A DNA stretch of 64,000 bases from Lunularia cruciata (GCA_948567375.1 OX419759.1:44110593-44174592), one strand, 5' to 3'; shown: positions 1 to 12,560, numbered from the stretch's first letter. Translations and numbers: made by a program. The notes: generated by a model not told the origin, from the sequence alone.

Positions 1-700
1 AAATGTTACTTTGAAGCCACCAATCTTCAAGATGAACGGAAATAGATTCTCTTGGCCTCTAGCCAATTAGATGGTGTGGACTTTGGTGGCGATTTTGAAT
101 GGAGCAAGCTAAAAGACAAATTGTTGCACCAATTTTGACATGGGCAGAGTTCAAGGATGCAATATTGGGGCGGTTTCAAATTATAAATGCCACCTGAGCC
201 GCATGAGATAAATTGGTGGAGTTGAAGCAAGTTGGTTCAATAAGGAGCTACATCACACAATTTCAAAACATTATCATGCAAATTCTAGATATACAAGAAG
301 GTGAAGTTCTGGATCAATTTGTGCGGGGATTGAAGTCACGAACCAAATTAGAGGTGACCATGCGGGAACCACAAAATGTAGAAGAAGCCATGCAATTGGC
401 TGAGTGCTTTGATTCCTTGGTTGCAACAACTTGGTCTTGACCTCGACCTACACAAGGCCTACCAGTACACTATGCACGGATTGAAGAACCCACACCAATG
501 GAGATTGATGCTATTTAATGGAGATTGATGCTATCCAATGGAGACCACTTGGTACAGCAGATATAAAAAGATTGCAACAAAATGGAGGTTGTTTTTATTG
601 TCGCCAAGTTGGACATTGCATTGTTGAATGCACACTTAAGAATGACCAACCTCATCAAGTTGCCCAAATGGAGATTGTGGAATAGAATGATCAAGGAAAC
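1..700 (+). pseudogene. Element A gag remnant with CCHC zinc knuckle
   Basis: Gag forms the retrotransposon particle and packages RNA. An open stretch at 213-440 reads like the capsid part of plant Ty3/gypsy gag, with the typical phrases FVRGLKSRTKLEV and EAMQLAE. A zinc knuckle of exact CX2CX4HX4C spacing follows at 590-631 (CFYCRQVGHCIVEC). The reading frame is broken upstream and between the two parts, and the start lies outside the window. Near 505-545 the short phrase encoding EID-AI is duplicated. This is a recognisable but dead gag. Confidence 0.75.
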
Positions 701-858
701 AAGGAATCCGAGTAGGAGATTTTGAGCTACCTACTTGGAGCTTGGTTTGTTCCAATGGGATTGAAGGCTTGACCTATAAAAGGTTACTTCACTTGCAAGG
801 TATGATATCTAATCGGGGTTGTAGGATTTTGGTTGATTTTGAAAGTTCATAGAATTGC

Positions 859-2792
859 ATGTCTATGCAAGTAGCAAAGGAATTGAGTATTCCTATCAAG
901 CCAATGTTTGGAAGTAGTTTGATGATGGTGGATGGTAGAAAAGGTTCTGCATTCCGCACCTTGCATCTTGTTACCTTCAAGATTTGGAAAGAGTATTTGG
1001 AGTGTATGAGGTTTGTAGTGGCACCTCTATACTATGATATCATTTTGGGTCTACCTTGGCTTGAACGTCATAAGGTTCAATTTTATTGGACCCGACGACA
1101 AATTCAAGTACAGCACCAAGGTAGGAATTTCCGATTAGGTTGTCTAGCACCTTTGAGTAAGACACCTAAGAATAGTCAGTCCCAAGATGGGAAGTTTTTT
1201 GAGAAGGTAGTCATAGAGCAAATCTAGAAGGGAGATGAGTCCCAAGATGGGAAGTTTGCCATAAAAGCAACCATGGAGCAAGCTTGGAAGAGAGATGAGT
1301 CCTTGGAAGGGAAGTTTGTTAGTAAAGCAGCCATAGAGCAAGCTTTTGAGGAAGATAAGGTTGTATTCACGTTGTGGATCAAAACGATTGCACAAAAACA
1401 ATCTGAGGAGGGTCAAGAGCCTCATCAAGCAATGGTTGATCAGATAGTTCAAGAGTTTGCAAATGTGTTTCTAGATGATTTGCCAAAGGGATTACACTCT
1501 GATCAAGGTATGCCCTTCAAGATCAAGTTATTTCCAAGAAGTACTCTAGTGAGTAGACCAATCTATCGGCTCTCACCAAAGGAGTTGGAGGAGTTGCGAA
1601 CAACACTTACAGAGTTGTTAGAGAAGGATTTCATACGACATAGTACCTCTCCTTGGGGAGCACCGATACTATTTGTTCTAAAGAAGGATGGAGGACTTTG
1701 TTTTTGTATTGATTACCGTGGGCTCAATAAGCAAACCATGAAGAATGCATATCCCTTGCCTTGGATTGATGAATTGCTTGATCAACTAAGGGGAGCACGC
1801 TACTCTTCCAAGCTGGATCTTCATAGCGGCTATTGGAAAATTCCTATTGAAAGAGAGGATGTGCAAAAGATTGCCTTTTGTACAAGGTATGGGCATTTTG
1901 AGTGGAGAGTCCTAGCTTTCGGACTCACTAATGCTCTAACAATCTTCATGGATCAGATGCATTGGGTGTTGGATGGACTATTGGATCAGTCCATGGTGGT
2001 GTTCTTGGATGATATCTTAATCTATAGTAAGACAAAGGTAGAATACTTGAATCATGTGCAAGAAGTCCTAAGACAACTATGACAATGGAAATTTTATTGC
2101 AAGAAGTTGAAGTGTACCTTTTGGCAAAAGAAGGTTACCTTCTTGGGTCATAAGATCTTAGCAGAGGGGATCAAGATGGAAGAAGAGAAGATCAAGGCCA
2201 TTACTGATTGACCTACCCCAAAGGATGCTACAAAAGTACGGGCATTCAATGGATTGGCCAGTTTTTACCGACGGTTCATCCATTATTATGCTCATGTGGC
2301 TGCACCATTGACTGACCTCTTGAGAAAGAACTTGAGTTTCCAGTGGACCACCAAGCATGAAGAAGCATTCCAGAAGTTAAAACATATGGTGTCTTTGAGA
2401 CCCATTCTTCAACCATATGATCTCCAACTACCTTGTGTGGTTGATTTTGATGCTTCTAACTTTGCAATTGGAGCTATGTTGCACTAGGAATTCCCAGATG
2501 AACTACATCCATTGCCTTTGTGTCTTGCCAACTAAATACAGCTGAAAGAAATTACTCTACTTGAGATTGGGAACAACTTGCAATGGTATATGCCACCAAG
2601 GTATGGAGGCATTACCTCTTGGGAAAACAAGTGGTCATGCAAATTGATCACAAGCCATTGTTACAGATCTTACACTTGGAACACATGAAGAGTCAACATC
2701 ATCAATTGGAGGAGCAACTCCAATTGTTTGACATCAAACTTGAGTACAAACCAGGTCGGTTCCATATCATCCATGATGCGCTATCACAATGA
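859..2792 (+). pseudogene. Element A protease-RT-RNase H remnant
   Basis: 859-1140 matches the retropepsin-like region of Ty3/gypsy pol, ending in the common phrase DIILGLPWL. The active-site Asp-Ser-Gly just upstream is degraded. A linker at 1150-1350 contains an imperfect repeated unit (SQDGKF/SLEGKF). Reverse transcriptase runs from about 1440 to 2240, with the primer-grip region, the FGLTNA motif and the catalytic FLDD near 1996-2010. RNase H follows to 2792, including DHKPLLQI. Stops at 2080, about 2209, 2485 and 2790 break the frame. It would have copied element RNA into DNA in cytoplasmic particles and is now non-functional. Confidence 0.85.
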
Positions 2793-2798
2793 CCTGAT

Positions 2799-3453
2799 TT
2801 GAAGTCTTTTCCTCTCATCACAGTGGCAATTACGACGGTGACAATTGACCCCAAGGTCTATAACAAGTTTCGGTCAGCTCTACAACAAGATCCCTTCTTC
2901 CAAATGGTACATGATGGTCTAACAATAGGCAACAAGGAGTACAACAACTTCTCCTTCAAGGAAGGCCTTCTATTCCATGCGGACCGGATCTGTGTTCTAG
3001 CTTAAGGTGATCTTTGACTCGTACGCCTTCCAGAAGCCCATGATTTACCAATAGTTGGTCACATGGGGGTGGATAAGACCTTGGGTACCCTCCAGCGCCA
3101 ATGGTGGTTTCCCAACATGATGTGAGATGTTTGGGAGTTTGTACGATCATGTGAGAGTTGTCAATGCAACAAGGCCAATAACCAGAAGCCAAGTGGACCC
3201 CTTCAGCCACTTCCCATTCCAACTACTCATTGGGAACATGTGGGCTTAGATCTCATCACCTCCTTGCCCAAGACACAACAAGGTCACATTGCAATTGTAG
3301 TGTTTGTGGATAAGCTTAGTAAGCAAATCCATTTGGCACCAATGGTTGATATTGTGGATGCTCCAACCTTGGCGCAACTCTACTTCAATATGTATTCAAA
3401 CATCATGGGATGTCATGTGTACTCATCTCCAACCGTGATCCTTGCTTCACCGG
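2799..3453 (+). pseudogene. Element A integrase, N-terminal part
   Basis: Integrase inserts the cDNA into the genome. This part holds the zinc-binding region (H near 3060, then CESCQCNKA near 3150-3175) and the start of the catalytic core, with the first Asp in GLDLITSLP near 3243-3270. The second catalytic Asp can be read in another frame as NRDPCFTG at about 3431-3453. Coding then stops abruptly at the inserted block that begins at 3454, and the same integrase resumes at 5970. The frame has shifted between 3360 and 3430. Confidence 0.8.
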
Positions 3454-5969
3454 TGTCACGGGGATTGTAAGGTCTTGAGATTGCACTGGGCACCTAGCTG
3501 CTTGTGCTTATGCTGGCTTGTTCATCATAAGCTTAGCATTGGTTCTATTTTCAGCTTTGTGACAACTTCTCTTGGCAGACTTTTTGTTGTTGTTCTGTGC
3601 CTAATATTCCTGAGTTGTCGTTCTAGACTATTTCTCACTCTAACCTTCTTGGGAGGGTGATGGGTTTTGTTGTAACGTCAGGTCTGGCCAAGCACTAACT
3701 CAGGGATTTGAGGACTAGTCCATAGGTCATGCAACTGACTCAACTCCAGAATTTTGTTCCATGTCCTATTTGAATTTTGCAGCCTCTGGAATGAATACCA
3801 TGGCATTCATTCCATTCTTATTACTGTTCTTATTTTGTACACACACACTCAATAATGGGAAAATCACTTCCATCTTCACACCAAGTTTCAAAGCAGACTT
3901 GACTGCATATTGTTTGCATCTAAGCACATTGCCTAGTCAAGCATGTATAGAACACAAAGTCAGCCTGATCCTAACTCCTATCCCTTATAGTTTTTGGCTT
4001 CCTGCTTATAGTCTCCGCTTGATGTCTCTAAAGTCTTCACTGCTTGGTAGAATTCCTTTGGTTTCTCCATCTTGTCATTGTGAGTCCATATGGTCTCCTT
4101 CTTGAGTATTTCTCTCCTCACACTCCAATTCTTGACCTCCCTTGATCTTTTCTCTTGATTCTTCTCCTAACCTTTTGTCACTTGAAGTTCCTCCAAAACC
4201 CCTCTCTGTTCTCCTCAAACATGTCTTCTCAAAACCACTCCTCCACTTCTCAAACTCCTCTCCAGCCCTACTCCAAAATCATTTCTTGCCAAGAACCTCT
4301 CTATCAACCTTCAACTTCTTCCTGAAACTCCTCATCGTTCTCCTGCAAAAATTTCTCCTCAAAACCCCTCTGCCATTTCTCAAAACTCCTCTCCAACCCT
4401 ATTGAACTTCCAAAACTCCCTATCATGAACCTCTCCACTTGAAGTTCCTCTCAAAACCTCACTGATCTCTCAAAATCATTTTCTGCCAAGAATCTCGGTC
4501 AACATCAATCCTCTCTCACTCAAAGCTTCTCTCCAGCCTTTCTAGTCTCCCAAAATACCTCCTGCATTTCTCTCCACTATCCAGCCAAAGCACTTTTAAA
4601 TTTCTCTTTTCCTGCTTACCCTATCTTAATTCAAAAATTCATGTACATTCATGTTTTCCTCTCCCACTATCCTGCACAAAAGCACTTCTAAATTTCTGCT
4701 CTCCTGTACACCCTATCTCAACTTGAAAATTCATGTACATTCTTGTTTTCCTCCCTCACTGTCTTGCACAAAAGCACTTCCAAAATTTCTGCTCTCCTAC
4801 ACACCCTATCTCAACTCAAAAATTCATGTACATTCCTATTTTCCTCTCCCACTGTCCTGCACAAAAGCATTTTGAAAACTTCTGCTTTCTTGCACACCCT
4901 ATCTCAATTCAAAATTTCATGCACAACCCTTCTTCCTTCTCCCATTGTCTTGCACAAAAGCACTTCCAAAATTTTCCCCTCTCATGCACACCCTATCTCA
5001 ATCCAAAAATTGTTGCACAGCCTTCTTTCTTTTCCTATTGTCTTGCACAAGAGTACTTCCAAAAGTTTCCCCTCTCATGCACACCTTGTCTCAATCCGAA
5101 AATTCCTGCACATCCTTCTTTCTTTTCCTACTGTCTTGCACAAGAACACTTCCAAAATTTTCCCCTCTCATGCACACCTGTCTCAATTCTAAAATTCCTG
5201 CACAGCCTTCTTTCTTTTCCTACTATCTTGCACAAGAGCACTTCCAAATTTTTCCCTCTCATGCACACCTTGTCTCAATTCAAAAATTCATGTACATTCC
5301 TCTTTTCCTCTCCCATTGTCCTGCACAAAAGCACTTTGAAAATTTTTGCTTTCCTGCACACCCTATCCCAATTTGAAAATTCTTGCACAACCCTCATGTC
5401 CAACTCAAAATTTCACTCCTCCTCTCCTAGCTTGCACTCCATTCCTGCGAGAAAACCCTACTTGCTTTCTCTCCTGCTCAGACCTCCTGTCCAACTCAAA
5501 AATTCCTTCCTCTTGTCCAAGCTTGCACTCCATTCCTGTGGGAAACTTACTTGCCTTCTCCTGCCCAGCCCTCCTGTCCAACCCAAAAAATCCTTTTTTT
5601 ACTGTCTGTCCCTGCCTTCCCAAAAGTCCCTTTCAGAATTCCCTTCACGGACCAAAACTCCCAACCAACATTTTTGGGAAATTCCCAAAAAGGGTTCTTT
5701 TGCTCAAAACACTAACTGAAATACTCACATGAGACTTATTTTCTCAAATGGTACGAGACAAAATACTCTCTCCATATTTACTTGCTCAAATGACACTAAA
5801 TTAAATTCCCGAGATTCCAGTTCCATAAACAAGTCATGTGTAGGTAGATCACAAAGTTGAGCTCCAAGTGTTGTGTAACACAAATAAACTTTCGATATTA
5901 AGTATTACAAAGGGAAACTCTAGAGCTCACCAAATAGCACCAACTATCTGAATCAATTTCCCAACGACA
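3454..5969. mobile_element. 2.5-kb solo-LTR-like insertion in element A integrase
   Basis: The block begins TGTCACGG and ends AACGACA, so it has the TGTC...GACA inverted ends of an LTR. It splits integrase cleanly after DPCFTG; coding resumes with KFWQALFQ (W now a stop). Flanks are CACCGG before and CACTAG after, which match except for two CpG-type transitions, consistent with a decayed 4-6 bp target-site duplication. No pol domain and no second LTR are visible inside, so it is read as a very large solo LTR or a non-autonomous element. It is dominated by tandem repeats. Confidence 0.65.
4580..5420. repeat. Tandem array, about 9 copies of a 93-bp unit
   Basis: The phrase CACCCTATCTCAA followed by an A-rich stretch recurs near 4609, 4707, 4801, 4897, 4988, 5081, 5174, 5265 and 5358, a period of about 93 bp. 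Each unit also holds TTGCACAAAAGCACTTCCAAA-like and TTTCCTCTCC-like blocks. The array is open in several forward frames at once because the unit lacks stops. Those long overlapping reading frames are artefacts of the repeat, not genes. Similar but weaker C/T-rich repetition extends left to about 4150. Confidence 0.9.
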
Positions 5970-6815
5970 CTAGAAAGTTCTAGCAAGCTCTCTTCCAGAT
6001 ACTTGGCACCAAGCTTGCTTTGTCCACAGCCTATCATCCTCAAACTGATGGACAAACTGAATGTGCAAATTGCACCTTGGAAGATATGCTTTGTGCCTTT
6101 GTCAACATTCACTATACCAATTGGGATGCATGTCTTGCAGCTACGGAGTTTGCACACAATAATTCTAAACATGCAAGCACCGGATTCTCTCCTTTCTTTC
6201 TCAATTTTGGCCAAGATCTGCTTGTCTCAAGTTCTCTTCTTGCTCCTCCATCTCAAGTCCCTCATACTTCAACCTTCTTGACCACCATATCAGAATCTCT
6301 CCAACAAGCCAAATCTTACCTCCTTGTTGCTCAAAATTGTCAAAAACAATATGCGGACCACCATTGTTGTGATCTCACCTTTGAAGTTGGTGATAAAGTT
6401 ATGCTATCCTCTAGTAATCTACCCCTCCCACTTGATACCCAAGTTTGTAAACTTGCCCCTAATTGGATAGGACTTTTTAATGTCACTCAAATTGTCTCTC
6501 CTCTTACTTATTGACTTGCCTTGCCTGGTCATATGCATATCCATCCTATCTTTCATGTTTCCAAGTTGAAACCCTTTGTTCCTTATCCCTCTTCTTTTTC
6601 CTCTTGAGTCCAACCTCCTCCTCTCCCTATCCCTATCAATGATCATGAGGAGTACAAAGTTGATCGTATCCTTGCGCGTCGCCACATCCAACAAGGACAC
6701 CAACAACATATGGAGTACAGAGTCCTTTGGAAAGGGTATCCCCTTCATGATGCCACATGGGAACCTCTTTCTCACCTCCAGAATGCACAGATGGCCATCT
6801 AGGAGTTTGAAGCTT
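5970..6815 (+). pseudogene. Element A integrase C-terminal part and chromodomain
   Basis: Integrase resumes with KF-stop-QALFQ and then AYHPQTDGQTE near 6023-6065, which contains the catalytic Glu. The C-terminal part follows, with the GDKVMLSSSNL motif near 6389. A chromodomain-like segment at about 6650-6800 reads YKVDRILARR ... YRVLWKGYP ... TWEP. In chromoviruses this module steers integration to particular histone marks. A stop at 6513, a frame change and a CAG-to-TAG at about 6799 show decay. Confidence 0.85.
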
Positions 6816-6856
6816 CAATGGTGATGAAGATATCACCAACTAGCAATGGGAGAATA

Positions 6857-7159
6857 TGTAACAATATGGAGTTTAGTGACATAGTTAGTAAGGCTAATGA
6901 AGTAGAAAATAAGCCAAATTAGCCTATAATATGCTATAAGCATCTAGAAAGCTTCTTGGGAAGCTTCCTGGTTAACTTGGCTTGCACTCTAAGAAAGCAG
7001 CTCAAGGAAGCTTCTTGAGAAGCTTCTCAAGGGCCTTGTATGCTACCTATAAATACCAAATCCAAAGCTCATGCTAGGCATTTGGATTCTTCCTTCATTC
7101 AAGTGTCCCAATGTGAGTTTCCATTCTCCTAATTCTCTCCTCAATCTTGGTCTTTTACA
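6857..7159 (+). repeat. 3' LTR of element A (303 bp)
   Basis: Starts TGTAACAATATGG directly after a purine-rich tract (6844-6856) and ends CTTTTACA. The same LTR, 433 bp long, occurs at 36455-36887, where a perfect target-site duplication fixes both ends. It has a TATA box (TATAAATA, 7048-7055) downstream of repeated GAAGCTTC palindromes. The length difference from the other copy is an internal stretch of extra GAAGCTTC-type repeats. Confidence 0.85.
6945..7055 (+). promoter_or_regulatory. LTR promoter: heat-shock-element-like palindromes plus TATA box
   Basis: Several GAAGCTTC palindromes (GAAnnTTC, the core of plant heat-shock elements) lie at about 6947-6966 and 7006-7026. About 22 bp further on is TATAAATA (7048-7055). 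The layout resembles a stress-responsive LTR promoter such as that known for the Arabidopsis copia element ONSEN. Heat response here is inferred from motif pattern only. Confidence 0.5.
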
Positions 7160-7326
7160 CCAATGGAAATTGTGGCAACATCAGTCAATGGCATAGGAGT
7201 AAGAGAAGCACTAGTTTTGAGTTAGACTTGTTTGACAAGTATGTAGAGAAGGAGACTTTACAAAAGAAGAAGTTTCTTTTGGAGAAAGAATCCCCATCCA
7301 CTTAGAGTATGGATCACTAGATTTTT

Positions 7327-10283
7327 GTGGTACCCACTTCTTCTTTTTTGATAGTTTTTAGCAAAGAAGTGTATTTTTTAAGCCAAATTAAAGACAAATT
7401 GGAAGAAGAAGAGAAGAATTGTGTGTTGGGATCAAAAGAAGGATATCCAATCCAACCAAATGAAGTTGACTTCATGTCAAATGAAGGACTTGGATTGGAC
7501 TGGAGGGGCGGTACACCCAAAGTAATGATACTTTGCATCAAAATAATCAACTCAATTCAAAGATGCCTTAACCACTTTGACTCAAGCTATACCAACCAAG
7601 AAGGTACTTTCAGCAAAAATGGCTACTTTGTGTGAGGATAAATTTGAGAGTGACATTAGTAAGTCATACATAAGTGTGAGCTTTGACTAAGGCTCAAATG
7701 AAGAATGCCTACAAATAAGAGAATATAAAATTGAGACTTTGCAAGGAAACTCTACAATGCTGAAGAGATATCCTATCCCTCTAAACAATTGTCATGAGAG
7801 CATTAGAATCACAAGACAAGTCATGGGATTGCTTTGTGAGAAACCAAGAGTGAGTGAGCACATAATGCTAATGAAGGCCATTAAACATGTTCTAGAACTC
7901 TTTGTTTGAAATCCTACAATTTGGAGATTAGACATGTTAGCAAGGATTGAAGTCTTGAGCCAACTTTGGATTATGTTTTTGGCCTAAAATTGGAACTTGA
8001 GTTTTCTAGGGTTCATGGCAAAAATCATAGCTATCAATTGTATAGATAGACACAAGGCAGAAGGGAAGAAAGGAAATTTGACTCAATGGATTGAGTTGGA
8101 TTGGAGACTTGTGTTGGGTAGAGATGTAGGAGAACCTACATGAATCACCTTCAATCAAAACTATGATCCTACAAAGGAAATGGAGGAGCTGAAAAGTACT
8201 TTCAGTGAACCTTGCATGAAGAATGGGTACAAGGAACCTATAGGAATCCAATGAGGTGAAGTATCATCAGGGAAATAATGGCTATGTTGAAGATGGAGCA
8301 AACCACTTATGTCATAAAGGAACAAGCGGTTTTCTTCCACCTCATGTTTGCAAGAGAGAGTGTGAACTAGGCACAATGTTTCTATACCAAGACACATCAG
8401 ATGATTTGGCATTGGCAAGATGATTGTGTACCCTATTACTTTGTACCTTTTGCAATACATCTCTACTTGAGTTTAAACCTACTCAACCTAAGGAGAGAAA
8501 GAAGATGGGGTTACATTTTCATCTAGATCTTCATCAAGATGCAGATAAAGAAGAATGATGTTACATGGCAGAAGTAAAAGAAGAAGATGTGTATTGTGCC
8601 GAAATTGGACAGGAAAAGGCGGTGATAGCATGCCAAAGTCAAAGAAGCAAAGTAAACCCAATGATATGGTGCTCCCAATGAAGAGAAGGCTTACTCGGAG
8701 GTTGAACCCAAGTCAAGACATGGCAATGGTGGACTTGTCATCCAGAGCTAAATTGAAGGAATAAGCAAAGTCTAATTTTGGAGACTTTGAGGAGGAGCTC
8801 ACTTTGAAGAGTAAGGAGTCAAGTAGTGAAAGTGAACCCAAGGTCCAACAGTCAGCCAAATAAGTGGCTGAGGAGGGATCAGATCAGGAGTTCCATGCCA
8901 AGATTGAGCACATGGAGAAAGTAGACACTCCTTGTTTGGAATTACCTAAAGATGATATTCAAGAAGAGCAAGAAGAAGAACCAAGAAGTGTAGTTCCAAG
9001 GGGAGTGAGATCAAAAAGAAGTATACAATCTATAAGTAGACCCAAGGAAGATGAGGAAAGCTTGGAGTGGATTAGTTTGGAAGTGAGAAGATCATGTCTC
9101 TGGAGTAAGGCACTAGCTACTACATTAGCTAACAAAGGTGGCAACAAGGATACATTCAAGGGATTGAATTATCTATCAAGTGTTGTATGTACCTTATTGG
9201 TGCATTTGCAAGAGAGGATGCAAGAGACAAAAGGAGAGCATCTGGAGGTGAAAATGAACTTCAGATGGTGAAGGCATTGAGTAATGAAGTTCTATAGTTG
9301 AAGGTGCAGTTGGCTCAATTTGAAGAGGAAGCCAAAGTACTTTGGGTTGATGCAATAATTCACCAATAGAGTTTAAAAGACTTACAAAATAGTTTTGAGC
9401 AGCATGGAGGTTTCTTCGAGCAACATAAGGAGACACTTAAGAAGTTAAAGGGAAATTTTGATGATGCTCAAATTGAATTGATGCATTCTAAGACCATAGC
9501 ATTGATGCATGAACATGATATGGAGGAGTTGAGATCAGTTGTAATAGAGAAGGATCAGGCCTGGCAATGAGAACTCGTGAGCTGAGAGTGCAAAGAACAA
9601 TGTTTGCAGGATTTGGTTGAGCAAGCAAAATCTCAAGTCAGTCACCAAGCTAAAGAATGCAAAAAGATGGAGGCAAAGCATGTTAAGGAGTTGTAGGTGC
9701 TTCTAGAGAGGTTGAAGAGGAGATGATTTAAGGCAAGTTGATCCCACATAAGGAGAAATCAGGTTCAATGGAAGAGATTGTCATTAAGATGAAGGTGATA
9801 CCCAACACAAGCATTGAAATTCAATTGGAGGAGTCCTACTTGCATGAGTTGAAGTTACTAGTGCATGACACTCATAAATGTAAGACAAAGGACACAGATT
9901 TGAACCATTTATTAATTTGTCTCAGAGATAGAGTAGATAGAAAGATGGTGGAAGTAGGAGATAGTGTATGTCTCATATTAGATCTAGTTAGAGCTAATAT
10001 AAAGAAAATTACTCATACTCTAAGTGAGAGTAGAATAATTCAATCTGAAGTAGTTGAGGTTGGAGTGCAAGTGACTTTAGATGAGTTACTAAAGTCATTT
10101 GAACCAATTAGGATAGAAGAGGAAGTATTTAGTACCATTATGACTTTAGTTGCAATGCAAATTGAGGAAGAAAGAGAAGTAAAAGAAGATGTAGAAGTGG
10201 TAGATGAACCCAAAGTGCAAGAGGTATTTGTAGTTGATTTGGGTGTAGAAGCCGAAGTTGAGGTAGTACTTGGATCGTATTAG
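7327..10283 (+). pseudogene. Long charged, coiled-coil-rich region of element B
   Basis: No known domain recognised. Open pieces at 7327-7635, 8864-9271 and 9738-10283 are rich in Lys, Glu and Gln. 9250-9720 has the heptad-like spacing of a coiled coil once stops are ignored. The phrase NPTIWRLD near 7911-7935 recurs on the minus strand at about 35800 in element C, and both copies share a GTGGTACCCA stretch near the left end. The conserved order shows one repeat family. It may be an extended gag or an extra reading frame of the element; function unknown. Confidence 0.5.
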
Positions 10284-11125
10284 GATTAAGAAGTAGATCA
10301 AATATGAAGGGGTAGGATGGCACTTTGGATTTCGAGATTAGCAAGACATAGTTGAAGTAGTTAAAAAGTTTTTTAAATTGCTAAGTTTTTTTCTTACTTA
10401 AAGCATACATTCACAATGTATTGTATTTAGCATTGAAGTTGAGTAAGGCAAAGTGCTAAACTCAATGCTCATTATTTTAGCTTAATTCCAAGTATCAAAC
10501 TACTTTTTTCATTTCTAAGTGTGTGGAGAAATTTTGATTGCAATGAGAGTGTGTTAGATGTTGGATTCTATAGCTTTGATTTCCACTCTATGTGTTTGAT
10601 CTTGAGTGGAAAGCAATCAAAGCAATGCCTTGATGGATCTATGAGAATTGTAGTGTTATTAGTATTTGATATTGGTGATTACAAGCAAATGATTGATGCA
10701 AAGTCATTTCAATTGAGGAAGTTGTACCTTTAGTGGGGAGATGGAATGCAATTCAAAGATGAAGTCACTTTGTGGTGAAGTATCCTTCTTTGAATCAATT
10801 GAATCATCACAATTGAGATTGGATTGGAAAGAAATTGCTGAATTGTGATTTTAAGTGACATTGATTTGTAACAAGAGTTGTTGTTGAGTGCTTGTTACTC
10901 TCTTTTGGATGTGGTTTCTACCCAAGAGATTAAAGAAAAAATCAAGAAGGACTAAATTGTTACTTTCACTTTGTTTCACTTGACCATTCTTGACGAGTAT
11001 CTCTATGCAAAAAATTAATATTTGCCCATGTTTACAAAGGTGATACTTGCTAGGTTGTCATAATTTGACCCCAAAACATTGTCCTTTTTGTTTTTCTACC
11101 ATTTTCTACACCACTACCACCACCA
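10284..11125. other. Non-coding stretch in element B
   Basis: AT-rich, with frequent stops in all frames and no recognised domain, RNA gene or terminal repeat. It separates the charged region from the gag-like reading frame at 11126 and could hold a degraded leader or LTR. No TG...CA-bounded repeat was found to prove it. Confidence 0.4.
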
Positions 11126-12560
11126 ATGGCAAATCTTGCACTATTCACATATCAAGGATATCAGCAATTTAGAGTGCAAGAAGAAGATGATGACCTTGAT
11201 ACCTTGAACTCCTTGATAACTTTATCAAGGAGTTCAAATCCATCTCCTTTGCCAATAGAGAAGACTCAAACCTCAATTGACTTCAAATTTTTCCCAATCT
11301 ACCTCACAAGAGGGTGAGAAGCTAGCATACTCATGCTAGTCATATTGGAGCCAATATTCTTACTTGGCCAGATTTAAGGTAAGGATTTCTAGATCACTTC
11401 AAAGAATTGGATTATGAGGCAAACTTGTTTGCCACCTTGAATAATTTTGGAAGGAACAGAAAAGAAAAATCAAGAGACCACACAGAGAGGTTCCATAACC
11501 TCCTTGCATGAATTCTTGGACCAATAGTGGGCATGGGATATTCAAAAGCTCATACAGTGCCTTGGTTCCTATGTTGTTTATCCCCAAAGATTAGAATCTT
11601 TGCTCAAGAATGAGAACATGATACATTGACAAAGGTGGTCAAATCAGCAAAATTATACAAGCCACCCAAGTGCATGGTTATGGAAAATACTAGTGATCCA
11701 TAATAAAAGGGAGAAAGAGCAAGAATGAGAAGAAGACCTTGCAAAGATTATCTTTTTTTGACTCTGACTCTTCAAAGTTTGACTCTTCACCCAAATCTTC
11801 ATCTTCCAAAGAAGAGAAGAAGAAGCAATAGAGTCAGCAGAAGAAGATTGTAACTATTCCAAAGTATCCATCAAAAACAAATGCCAAGCTCAAGGAGCTA
11901 ACTAAAGGTTTCATAGAATTCAAGGTACAATTGGTTGGATTGCAAGATAAAAGGAGAGCTCCATCTTATCCTTGATGCCAAGACATTTAGTGTGCTACCT
12001 GTACTAAACCAAGACATGCCACACTAAATGTTTGAGTGCAAGACCATTGTACCTGATACTCGTATGGAATGGGCTTCCACTTTGAATCACAAGAATATTA
12101 TATAGAAGTAGAAGAACAAGTGGTTGCTATGCATGAAGCGCCTACCACTAAACCAAAATTGGCATTCATTATACCACGCTATGTGCATAGAGAATATCCA
12201 AGTAGTGAACCTAAATGAAGAATCATGCTGCCCATGCAGAATATCAATCCTTTTCTTATTATAATTATGGTGTATAGGGACATTGGTCCAAAAACTGTCC
12301 AAAACCTAGGAGGAAAATTGGGTACATTCCATTGTGCTCCAATTGCAACAGAACCAGACATGTGGTGGAAAATTGTCCTCAACTACCCATGCCTAAGCCT
12401 CAAGTACAATTTGTTCCTACCCCACCTCCCACCACTAAGGTTACCACCAATGTACAATCTATCAACTTAGAGAAAACTAACCCAAAGGATAGATTGTTAT
12501 CTGGGGATGGGAGTTGGTTAGACTTGGAGGTCAACTCAATAAAAATAAGATCTTGTTAAA
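11126..12560 (+). pseudogene. Element B gag remnant with zinc knuckle
   Basis: A gag-like region opens at 11126 with an acidic N-terminus. It is followed by broken capsid-like sequence and a glutamate/lysine-rich linker near 11760-11850. At 12335-12376 a zinc knuckle of exact CX2CX4HX4C form is intact (CSNCNRTRHVVENC), followed by a proline-rich tail. Frames change several times. The knuckle just upstream of a retropepsin is the usual gag-pol arrangement. Confidence 0.65.

Larger units (their letters stand above)
1..7159 (+). mobile_element. Ty3/gypsy chromovirus A (left end outside window)
   Basis: Decayed LTR retrotransposon read left to right: gag, CCHC knuckle, protease remnant, reverse transcriptase, RNase H, integrase, chromodomain, then the 3' LTR at 6857-7159. 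The RT-RH-IN order and the C-terminal chromodomain place it among Ty3/gypsy chromoviruses. The integrase is split by an unrelated LTR-like block at 3454-5969. Coding is broken by many stops, mostly explained by C-to-T or G-to-A changes (TGG to TGA or TAG, CAA or CAG to TAA or TAG). The 5' LTR lies outside the window, so its target-site duplication cannot be checked. Confidence 0.9.

Noticed and set aside
4580..5420. CRISPR-like array
   Set aside because: Units are tandem without unique spacers, degenerate, and in a plant nuclear context.
4651..5732. Several long overlapping forward reading frames (up to 328 codons)
   Set aside because: They are translations of the 93-bp tandem array in different frames; the repeat unit lacks stops, and no protein family fits.
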